DNA of 64,000 nucleotides, from assembly GCF_000169455.1 (NCBI RefSeq), contig NZ_AAYC01000010.1, positions 140,434 to 204,433 of the forward strand, in the 5' to 3' direction. Both the position numbers and the translations under genes were made by a program. This document shows positions 1 to 7,174 of this stretch, in pieces (the stretch's first letter is position 1; each line of letters opens with the position of its first letter). Origin of the DNA: Roseobacter sp. SK209-2-6 (GTDB lineage Bacteria; Pseudomonadota; Alphaproteobacteria; Rhodobacterales; Rhodobacteraceae). The notes beneath the pieces are model-generated. The model had not been told where the DNA came from and searched no databases. It saw nothing but the letters and a program-made list of their open reading frames with translations.

Positions 1-271
1 CCTGGGGCGAAGACATCAGCCGCGCGAGCGCCTCGGGCAGGTGACTGTCGGCAACAGGAACGCCGTTCAGATCCAGATTGCCCGCCCCAATCCCCACCAG
101 ACGTGGCGGCCCGGTGTATTCACCGCCGCGCCCGGCAAGGGGCAGCTCCAAAACAGCATCGGTGCCAAAGCGCGAGGCCAGCATAAAGAAGACCAGCAGC
201 AAAAAGACCACGTCGATCATCGGGGTCAGGCTGGGTTTGCGCCTCGGACGCCTGGCTTCGGTGAACTGCAT
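1..271 (-). CDS. exbD: ExbD/TolR biopolymer transport protein (3' part beyond left edge)
   Basis: The visible 90 residues are the N-terminal part; the gene runs off the left edge. ExbD sits in the inner membrane with ExbB and couples proton flow to TonB, which energises outer-membrane siderophore receptors. Seen: a short cytoplasmic start (MQFTEARRPRRKP), then LTPMIDVVFLLLVFFMLASRF around residues 14-35, the single transmembrane helix of the family with its conserved proton-binding Asp in PMIDV, then the start of the periplasmic domain. It begins 4 bases after the exbB stop, so it is translated in the same operon. A TonB gene would be expected just beyond the edge. Confidence 0.9.
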   Translation of the reverse strand, partial: MQFTEARRPRRKPSLTPMIDVVFLLLVFFMLASRFGTDAVLELPLAGRGGEYTGPPRLVGIGAGNLDLNGVPVADSHLPEALARLMSSPQ

Positions 272-275
272 CGTC

Positions 276-1379
276 TTACTCGGCCGCCATGGGGAGGTCT
301 TGCGGCGCTTCGGCTACAAACAGTCGGGTGGCGCTGTCTTCGATATCCTGACGGATGCGGGTGATGACGGATTCAAACCAGGTGAGGGCCGCCGAGGCCG
401 GGATGGCCACGGCCATGCCAGCGGCCGTGGTCAACAGCGCTTCCCAGATGCCCCCGGCCAGCAGTGCCGGATCGGCCTTGGAGCCCGCCTGTTGCAGCGC
501 CTGAAAGGCGGCGATCATGCCCAGAACCGTCCCCAGCAGACCCAGCAGCGGAGCAATTGTTGCAATCAGCTCCAGCGCGCCCAGCCCGGTGCCTGCCTGC
601 GCCAGGTGTTTTTTGGCAATCCTTGCGGTTTCTTCGCGGGCGCGGTCCTCGGGGAGATTGCACAGGGCGGCTAACCCGGCGCTGACCACCTTGGAACGAA
701 TGCCCATCCGGCCCTCAACAATGGCCAGAGCCGCCGCAGGGTTACCCGCTTCATAGGCCAAGACCGCCTTGCTGGCCTTGCCACGGGACCAGGCGCCAAT
801 CAGGGCCAACCGCCAGATCTTCCAAAGGATCAGCGCCAGGGTGATCACCGAAAGCGCCGCGATAGCCCAGATCGAAGGCCCGCCGTCGCGCAGGAATTTC
901 ATGGCTTTGTCAGAAGTCTCCTCTGCCAGCAGCAGCATTTCTTCCTGTCGGCTGAGCGGCTCTAGGGCGGGCAGTTCAACAGCGACACTTGGTGCGGTCT
1001 CATCACCCAATTCGGCAGGCGCGGCGGCGGGATCGGTAGCTTCTGGCGAGACGGGAGAGGGGGGGACAGGCACAGCTGTGGCTGGGGCACTGCTGGCCGT
1101 GGCCTCGCTGGTGGGAGTCGCAGGTGCCGCCATTTGCGCGGAGCCCTCTGGCGTAGTGCCCTCGGCAGGGGTGGACAGGGATGGGGGCGCAGCATTCAAA
1201 TCAGTTGGTGCGATAAGCGGCGTCACCAGACCACTGCCCGTGCTGTCGACAGTGGGCGCGGCAAGGACGGGCGCCGAAGAGGTCGGGGCCTGAGCTGTTT
1301 CTTGCGCCGTGGCAAAGGAGGCGGTGGCCAACAATAAGGCAACTGAGAGAGAGATGTGCGCGGTCATGGCTTGCTCCAA
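276..1379 (-). CDS. exbB: ExbB-type MotA/TolQ/ExbB proton channel with long Pro/Ala-rich N-terminal extension
   Basis: ExbB is the multi-pass inner-membrane partner of ExbD and TonB. The 367-residue product has a Sec signal peptide (about 1-25), a low-complexity Pro/Ala/Thr/Ser-rich periplasmic segment to about residue 150, a first membrane helix near 170-190 and the conserved TolQ core with two further helices from about 260 to 350 (LELIATIAPLLGLLGTVLGM is the signature stretch). The N-terminal extension makes it longer than the E. coli protein (244 aa) and is common in alphaproteobacterial ExbB. The start overlaps the end of the upstream reductase gene by 16 bases, so translation is probably coupled. 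Operon context points to siderophore uptake rather than the Tol system. Confidence 0.9.
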   Translation of the reverse strand: MEQAMTAHISLSVALLLATASFATAQETAQAPTSSAPVLAAPTVDSTGSGLVTPLIAPTDLNAAPPSLSTPAEGTTPEGSAQMAAPATPTSEATASSAPATAVPVPPSPVSPEATDPAAAPAELGDETAPSVAVELPALEPLSRQEEMLLLAEETSDKAMKFLRDGGPSIWAIAALSVITLALILWKIWRLALIGAWSRGKASKAVLAYEAGNPAAALAIVEGRMGIRSKVVSAGLAALCNLPEDRAREETARIAKKHLAQAGTGLGALELIATIAPLLGLLGTVLGMIAAFQALQQAGSKADPALLAGGIWEALLTTAAGMAVAIPASAALTWFESVITRIRQDIEDSATRLFVAEAPQDLPMAAE

Positions 1380-2416
1380 TAGGCGGCGAGGTAGCTGGTT
1401 CCGGGGGCTGGTTTGTCCGCCTTCAGGGCTTCACGCACGGGCGTCACATCTGACTTTTCGCTGGCCAGCCACAGGAAGTGATCCGGGTGTTCCCGGTGCG
1501 CGGCCAAAGCCTGGTACGGCAGATCCTGGGCCTCTTCGCGGGTGAGCCAGGTGAGCGTGATGCCTGCCGGAGCGGTGATGGGATAGCCGCAGTCAGCGCC
1601 CTGGGCGGCGACAAGGGTCACCTGGCCCTCGCTATTGGCGGGCAGGGTTTCGAGAATGCGCGCCACTGCCGGGAAAGCAGTTTCATCGGCAAAGATGCAG
1701 ATCTTGGAGTTTGCTGGAATGCCACCGCCGCCGGGGCCTGCGATGACCAGTAGATCGCCAGTGCTGGCGTTCTGTACCCAGTTGGTCACGCGTCCTCCGT
1801 CATGCAAGAAGACATCAAAATCCATTAGTCCGGAAGCTCGGTCGATCCAACGGGTGGTATAGGCCGGGCGATGCAACGCCTTTTCCCCTTTGGGCCAGAC
1901 GGTTGATCCGTTCTCAGTCAGGCTGGGCCATTCCGGTTCGATGCAATCGGCGGCAGGCAGAAGCAGGCGGAAGTGGATGGCGTCATCCTGGAAACTGCTC
2001 AGATCATCGGCCTTGATGCGCACCCGAAGGAAGGCGGTTCCCACCGGGGAGATAGAGACGACCCGGGTAAAATGCAGATTTGGCGGGCGGTTGGGCAGGG
2101 TTGCGCTATCCGACCAGCGCAGATCCTTTGCCGCCTCGGGCAGCAGGTGAGACAGGGTTTCGCTAAAGCTGTCCTTAAGCATAAACAGACGGTCCGGCAA
2201 TGCCGCTGAAACTCGAATGCGGATGCCACCTTCTGCGGGTTCAAAGCGGTATTGCCCAAAGGAGGGCACTTCAATACTGACTGCGCGCTCACTGTCTTCC
2301 ACCACCTGCAGCTCGTGCTCCTGGGCCTGGTACAGCATCACCTGCCGCATGGCTGTATAGGACAGGCCCGTCAGCAGGGCTGTGGCATCAATTGGGAAAC
2401 TTGGGTTTATCGTCAT
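1364..2416 (-). CDS. Siderophore-interacting protein with N-terminal DUF2218 domain
   Basis: Predicted cytoplasmic FAD-dependent ferric-siderophore reductase (ViuB/SIP family) that would release iron after import. Seen: residues 1-95 resemble DUF2218 (a small domain often linked to siderophore genes), followed from about residue 110 by the SIP flavin-binding domain with the RPAYTTR motif that contacts FAD, a Gly-rich stretch (IAGPGGGGIP) and the C-terminal NAD(P)H-binding half (FADETAFPAVARIL). At 350 residues it is longer than single-domain SIPs (about 250-280), which the added DUF2218 explains. It lies 9 bases after the ATPase gene in the same operon. The family call is strong; the exact ferric-siderophore substrate cannot be told from sequence. 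Confidence 0.88.
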   Translation of the reverse strand: MTINPSFPIDATALLTGLSYTAMRQVMLYQAQEHELQVVEDSERAVSIEVPSFGQYRFEPAEGGIRIRVSAALPDRLFMLKDSFSETLSHLLPEAAKDLRWSDSATLPNRPPNLHFTRVVSISPVGTAFLRVRIKADDLSSFQDDAIHFRLLLPAADCIEPEWPSLTENGSTVWPKGEKALHRPAYTTRWIDRASGLMDFDVFLHDGGRVTNWVQNASTGDLLVIAGPGGGGIPANSKICIFADETAFPAVARILETLPANSEGQVTLVAAQGADCGYPITAPAGITLTWLTREEAQDLPYQALAAHREHPDHFLWLASEKSDVTPVREALKADKPAPGTSYLAAYWSKP

Positions 2417-2425
2417 GCTACGATC

Positions 2426-3208
2426 CTATTCGGGGATGACATGTGGGGTGCCGTGCACCGGGTCGGAAATAATCTGACATTTGAGATCAAAGACCTGTTC
2501 CATATTGTTTCGGGTGACGACCTCGGCGGGGTTGCCCGTGGTGAAGATGGCGCCCGCGCGCAGGGCGATGATGTGATCGGCAAAGCGGGCGGCCAGATTG
2601 ATGTCATGGAGCACCATGGCCACGGTTTGGTTGCTTTGCTTGTTGAGCGACTGGATCAGGGACAGAAGTTCGATCTGATGTGGCAGGTCCAGGTAGGTCG
2701 TCGGCTCATCCAACAGCAGGATTTGGGTATCCTGCGCCAGGGCCATTGCGATCCAGGCCCGTTGCCGCTGACCACCAGACAGGGCCTCGAGAGGGCGGTT
2801 GGCATTGTGGGCCATACCGGTCAGGTCCAGCGCCCGGCCCACGGCCTCAGCGTCCTGATGGGACCATTGTCGCAGCGCCGATTGATGGGGCGTGCGGCCG
2901 CGTGTCACCAGATCCCGAACCGTCAGCCCTTCGGGGGCGCTGGGCGATTGCGGTAGGATAGCCAGACGTTGGGCAACCGAGCGGTTGGCTTGCTTATGGA
3001 TGCTCTTGCCGTCCAACAAGACCTCTCCGCTGTCTGGTTTTTGCAGCCGCGCCAGGGATCTGAGAAAGGTGGACTTTCCGCAGGCATTGGGCCCGACAAT
3101 GACAGTTATTTTGCCATCCGGAATATCCGCGCTCAGATCCTTCAGGATCGGCGTTTTGGCAAAGGCAACCGATAGGGCATTGGCGTGCAGGTGGGCAGGG
3201 GCATTCAT
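2426..3208 (-). CDS. Iron-siderophore ABC transporter ATP-binding protein (FecE/FepC type)
   Basis: ATPase of the siderophore importer, on the cytoplasmic face of the two permeases encoded just upstream. Visible motifs: Walker A GPNACGKST (39-47), Q-loop Gln87, signature LSGGQ (143-147), Walker B ILLLDEP (163-169), H-loop His201. Length (260 aa) is normal for the family. Its ATG follows directly on the stop of the permease gene with no gap, so the two are translationally coupled. A second ATG two codons later is possible. Confidence 0.93.
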   Translation of the reverse strand: MNAPAHLHANALSVAFAKTPILKDLSADIPDGKITVIVGPNACGKSTFLRSLARLQKPDSGEVLLDGKSIHKQANRSVAQRLAILPQSPSAPEGLTVRDLVTRGRTPHQSALRQWSHQDAEAVGRALDLTGMAHNANRPLEALSGGQRQRAWIAMALAQDTQILLLDEPTTYLDLPHQIELLSLIQSLNKQSNQTVAMVLHDINLAARFADHIIALRAGAIFTTGNPAEVVTRNNMEQVFDLKCQIISDPVHGTPHVIPE

Positions 3209-4225
3209 TCAAAGCTTTCCTTTGCGAAATTGAACCATCAGCAGCCAGATCATCACAGGGCCACCGATCAGGGCGGTAAAGACGCCTGCGGGCAGTTGAA
3301 TGCTGGGAACCATGCGAGAGGCCGTATCCGCTGCCAGCACCAGCAGGGCGCCGATCACGGCCGCCCCCAGAAGGGCGGGTTTGCCATTGGGAACCAGTGC
3401 GCGTGCAATTGGTCCGGCGGCAAAGGCGACAAAGGGCAGGGGGCCGGCGGTGCAAACCGCAAGGGCCGCCAGCAGAATGCCCAGTCCAGTGAGCCCCAGG
3501 CGCAGCGGCGACAGCCGCAGGCCCAGGCTGCTGCTCAGGTCATCCGACAGGCCAAGCCGGGCCAAGGGGAAATGGATCCAGAAGATTGCCGGAGCCAAAA
3601 GGAGCAACCCGGACCATACAATAGTGACATCCTGCCAATCGCGCGCGTTTAGCGTGCCAATCAGCCACTCCGCCATATCGGCGGCGGTTCTGGCGTCGGT
3701 CCGGCTCAGCAGCAGATCAGACAGGGCGGCTAGGGCAAAGCCAATGCCTAGTCCGATCAGCACCAGGCGTTGGGGTTGCAGCCCGTTCTTCCAGGCCAGA
3801 CCCACAACCAGAATGGCCGTAAACAGCGCGCCAGAAAGAGCCCCCAAGAGAACATTGCCACCGGTCAGAATAATCGCAATCAGTGCCCCGCAACTGGCAC
3901 CAGAGTTGAAGCCAATGACATCCGGCGAGGCCAGCGGATTGCGCATCATGGTCTGAAACATCGCCCCCGACAGGCCAAAACAGGCCCCAGCCCCAAGGGC
4001 TGTCAGGATCCTTGGCAGGCGGTGATCCATCAGGATCATTCTTTCAATCTCTGAACCTGCTCCCAACAGAACGCTGAGCCAGCTGGTCTCAGTAAAGGCA
4101 TAGCTGCCAAGGCGCAGGGCCAGAACCGTGCCCAAGTTGACCAGCAGCAAGAGGCCAAAGCCGACAGCAACAGCACGCGGTGAGAAGGACAGGGACAGGA
4201 AGGGCAGGCGCAGACTCCAGCTCAT
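3209..4225 (-). CDS. Iron-siderophore ABC transporter permease (FecCD family), second permease
   Basis: Inner-membrane permease of the BtuC/FecCD family, about 338 residues and around ten hydrophobic helices. Conserved family stretches are visible: GACFGLSGAMFQTMMRNPLASPDVIGFNSGA cut into helix 2-3 (the NPLA-P-IG motif) and the GPLPFVAFAAGPIAR loop that meets the ATPase. The open frame extends 55 codons upstream, but that part is out-of-frame sequence of the preceding permease; the start at MSWSLRLP overlaps the previous stop as ATGA (4222-4225), the usual arrangement for such pairs. Together with the preceding permease it should form the heterodimeric channel. Confidence 0.92.
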   Translation of the reverse strand: MSWSLRLPFLSLSFSPRAVAVGFGLLLLVNLGTVLALRLGSYAFTETSWLSVLLGAGSEIERMILMDHRLPRILTALGAGACFGLSGAMFQTMMRNPLASPDVIGFNSGASCGALIAIILTGGNVLLGALSGALFTAILVVGLAWKNGLQPQRLVLIGLGIGFALAALSDLLLSRTDARTAADMAEWLIGTLNARDWQDVTIVWSGLLLLAPAIFWIHFPLARLGLSDDLSSSLGLRLSPLRLGLTGLGILLAALAVCTAGPLPFVAFAAGPIARALVPNGKPALLGAAVIGALLVLAADTASRMVPSIQLPAGVFTALIGGPVMIWLLMVQFRKGKL

Positions 4226-5253
4226 AGCGCAGTGCTCCCATTGCGGCGGATCAGCCAGACAAGTGCTGGCCCTCCAATCAGGGCGGCCATAACCCCCGCC
4301 TGCATATTGCCTCCAAAGACCGGCAAACGCCCGGTGAGATCTGCCAGGATCATCAGCCCGGCCCCCAAAAGAGTGGAAAACAACAAGCACCAGCGCATAT
4401 CTGCGCCGGAAAAGCGCCGCGCCATATGGGGCACGATCAGACCCACAAAGGCGATAGGCCCGGCCATAGACACCGTGGCACCGCAGAGGCAGACAATAGC
4501 ACAGAGGGCAAGCCCCCGCGCCAGCCCAATCCGCAGGCCCAGGCTGCGGGCGGTGTCCGCGCCTAGCATCATGGCGTTCAGGTTGAAGGAAGAAACCGCA
4601 GCAAGCGCCGCGCCCAGGGCAAAGAAGGGCAGCAGAGCTGCAAGCGTAGGCATCTCAATCCCGTCCAGACCTCCCAGCACCCAAAAGCGATAGACATCCA
4701 GGCTGCGCTGGCTGATCAGCAAGAGGCTGCGCCCAAGCGCCAGGAACAGCGCGCTGAGGGCCGCGCCCGCCAGGATTAATCGCAGCGGGGTACCCCGACC
4801 TGCACCGCCCAGGAAGAACACCAGAACCGTGCTGATCAACCCGCCCCCCATGGCAACCCAGACAAAGGAGGCCGGGTCGGAAATGCCCAGTAGGAAGATG
4901 CAGAGGATCACCCCCAGCGAGGCCCCACCATTGATGCCCAGCAAGCCGGGATCCGCCAGCGGGTTTCTGGTCAGGCTTTGGATCAAGGCGCCGGAAGTGG
5001 CCAGGGCAGCTCCGGCCAACCAGGCGGCCAGCAGCCTGGGCAGCCGCATGCCCTGAATGACCAAATGATCGGCCTTTGTGGCATCATAAGCCACAAAAGA
5101 GTCCCAGATGCTGTGCCAGCTGATCGGGCGCAGGCCAAAACGCAGCGAGAGGGCCGACAGCAAGAGCAGGCTTAACAGGATCGCCATCAGCCAGATTTGG
5201 CGGGCCGAGGCGCGGCGGTCCGAGAGCGGGGGGGCGGTTTCAAGGATCGTCAT
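4222..5253 (-). CDS. Iron-siderophore ABC transporter permease (FecCD family), first permease
   Basis: Second half of the heterodimeric siderophore channel; 343 residues, hydrophobic throughout. Family motifs seen: SGALIQSLTRNPLADPGLLG in the first third and AGPIAFVGLIVPHMAR near residue 270, the coupling-helix region that contacts the ATPase. The start MTILETAPP lies one base after the stop of the binding-protein gene; the open frame continues 22 codons further upstream but only by overlapping that gene. Same operon and orientation as its neighbours. Confidence 0.92.
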   Translation of the reverse strand: MTILETAPPLSDRRASARQIWLMAILLSLLLLSALSLRFGLRPISWHSIWDSFVAYDATKADHLVIQGMRLPRLLAAWLAGAALATSGALIQSLTRNPLADPGLLGINGGASLGVILCIFLLGISDPASFVWVAMGGGLISTVLVFFLGGAGRGTPLRLILAGAALSALFLALGRSLLLISQRSLDVYRFWVLGGLDGIEMPTLAALLPFFALGAALAAVSSFNLNAMMLGADTARSLGLRIGLARGLALCAIVCLCGATVSMAGPIAFVGLIVPHMARRFSGADMRWCLLFSTLLGAGLMILADLTGRLPVFGGNMQAGVMAALIGGPALVWLIRRNGSTAL

Positions 5254-5254
5254 G

Positions 5255-6316
5255 TCAAAACCCTTCCGGCAGCAGGCCTGCCTCGGCGGTGCTGGCAACA
5301 GCGCTGGCCGGGTCGCCATCCATGGCGGCCTCCAACAGGGGCACCAGACGATCCAACGCGTAGTTCAGGCTTAGGGGGCTGGAATGGGACAGCGCGGCAG
5401 AGAGCAGCAGGTCGGCATAGATCTCGCGGCCCTCACCATAGGCGCGCAGGGTCGGGCGCAGGGGCATCCGTTCAAGCCGACTGACAGAGCCGCCCGCATC
5501 CAGCCAAATGAGGGCATCAACATCGATGGGGGAGAGGTCTTCTGGCGGGATCAGCACGTAGTAATTGTTGAAGGAGGCCCGGGTGTTGATTGCCTCCGGC
5601 ACCTTGAAGCCCAAGGCTTCGATAAACTGGCCCCGGATGTCGCGGGCAGAATAGGCCCCATTCTGACCTGCCCAGACCATAACAGAACTGGCCCCGTCCC
5701 ACTCCGGGTGGGCCTGGCGAATGTCGTGAAAGCGTGCGTCAATTCCGGTGATGATCTCTTCAGCCTGATCCAAGCTACCGGTGGCGCGCCCCAGGGTCCG
5801 CAGCATCTCCTGCCAGGGGGTGCCATAGTCGCCATATTGGGCTTGCGGCGGTACGGTTGGGGCAATGCGGGACAAGAGCTGATATTCACGGCTCGTCATG
5901 CCTGACCATTGACCCACAATCAGGTCCGGCTGCATGGCCGCTATGGCCTCGATATCGATTTCGCCCTGCATGACGATTGGCGTCGCCTCACCCAGTGCCT
6001 CTGAAGCCCAGGGCCAGACGCCATAGGGATGTGGGCCGAACCATTTGCGCAGGGCATGTGGCGGCTTGCCCAGAGCCAACAAGAAATCGTGGCCAATAAA
6101 GCTGAGAGAAACAATGCGGTTTGGTTCTGTTTGAATCGTCGTCTCTCCATATTGGTGTTCAATCACAACAGGAAAGGCTTGAGACTTGGCATCTTTGGGG
6201 GCTGACGCGAGTGCCAAAACAACAGCAAACAGACCCAGGTGAAGAAACCGGATTAGAAAACTCGAAGATCTAAAAGTCGAAAGAACCGAAGGTCTTGAGA
6301 CGAAGCTAAGGTGCAC
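5255..6316 (-). CDS. Periplasmic iron-siderophore binding protein (FecB/BtuF type)
   Basis: First gene of the iron operon; it delivers ferric siderophore to the permeases. The 353-residue product starts with GTG at 6316, preceded by GGAG at suitable spacing. The N-terminus carries a Sec-type signal with hydrophobic core FLHLGLFAVVLALASA, cleavage probably near AKSQA (residues about 45-49). The mature part starts with the class III binding-protein pattern (RIVSLSFIGHDFLLALG, then DLIVGQWSGM and DALIWLDAGG). No lipobox is visible, so it is likely soluble. The ligand (catecholate, hydroxamate or citrate type) cannot be deduced. Confidence 0.9.
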   Translation of the reverse strand: MHLSFVSRPSVLSTFRSSSFLIRFLHLGLFAVVLALASAPKDAKSQAFPVVIEHQYGETTIQTEPNRIVSLSFIGHDFLLALGKPPHALRKWFGPHPYGVWPWASEALGEATPIVMQGEIDIEAIAAMQPDLIVGQWSGMTSREYQLLSRIAPTVPPQAQYGDYGTPWQEMLRTLGRATGSLDQAEEIITGIDARFHDIRQAHPEWDGASSVMVWAGQNGAYSARDIRGQFIEALGFKVPEAINTRASFNNYYVLIPPEDLSPIDVDALIWLDAGGSVSRLERMPLRPTLRAYGEGREIYADLLLSAALSHSSPLSLNYALDRLVPLLEAAMDGDPASAVASTAEAGLLPEGF

Positions 6317-6437
6317 CAGACTGCTCCAATGAGCTGTGACAGGAGTGATCCTACGCAGCTATTGTGTGGTATGGCTGGGCGTTGAAGAGGAGGGACACTC
6401 CACAACACCTTGCTTCGATGAAAAGGTATGAGATGGA

Positions 6438-6466
6438 CCCATATTTTTCCTTACGAGTTTTGTCAA
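6438..6466 (-). promoter_or_regulatory. Sigma70-type promoter of the siderophore operon
   Basis: On the minus strand TTGACA (6466-6461), a 17-base spacer and TATGGG (6443-6438) form a near-consensus promoter reading toward the binding-protein gene, leaving a leader of about 115 bases. An iron-responsive operator would be expected here, but I could not identify a convincing palindrome. Confidence 0.5.
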
Positions 6467-7174
6467 GAATTGTGGCAAACCAAGAACCCAAAACCCAATT
6501 TCCCCGAAAATTCCCTAAACAGGATTGGTCCTTCGAACTACAACAACCCCAATCCAAAAAGCCACTCTTGGAAAATCGTCCTCCGCCCAAAACACCGGGG
6601 TGCGAATATACCCACGCTGCAGGGAGCCAGAAGGACCCACGAATTCACTTGCAGAGGTCCGGTAGAGGATCGATGGCGAACCCTCGTTTGAGCGCAATGT
6701 ATGGAGCAGTCAACAGCTGCGAGGCGCGGAGTTCATCTCAGCCCTATAACTTGACGACCACGCGGTAGTTGAGGGCTTCCTTGCGAGGATTGCTGACGGC
6801 TCAGGCCGGACACTAGTTCTGAGGTGGACGGCCAAAGTCTCGCAATAAGTGGGCGGAAACCGGACCTTAGCTGCATCTGCGAAGGTTCCGTGCCAGACGG
6901 GTAAGAGCGGCCATTCAAGCTCTATCAGACCGAAACCCACATGCTGCGCTGCGTACCAAGGTCAGCAAAGCGCAGAAAGCACCATTTGCAAAATCTCGAG
7001 CAATTTCTTCGCCGACCACCGAAGTCAGCCCAAAGATGTCATGCGAGCAAGTCGGGGTGAATGGCAGGTTTTGCCTCAAATTAGTCGTGTTCAGAAAGCG
7101 CAACTCTGCAGTAGATTGTGGCAATGTCTAACAGGCCGCTGATTATTCAATAATATGAGACAAAATTTAGGTCT
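6467..7174. other. Gene-free interval between iron operon and sensor kinase
   Basis: About 700 bases with no credible gene: the open frames on either strand (for example 6364-6768 plus) have no ribosome site, signal or recognisable domain and differ from neighbouring codon usage. The part 6790-6950 resembles degenerate intergenic sequence that, from memory, recurs in roseobacter genomes; that is not verified here. Confidence 0.4.

Noticed and set aside
6364..6768. 134-codon open frame in the iron operon/kinase gap
   Set aside because: No ribosome site, no domain, no signal, and overlapping frames of similar length on both strands.
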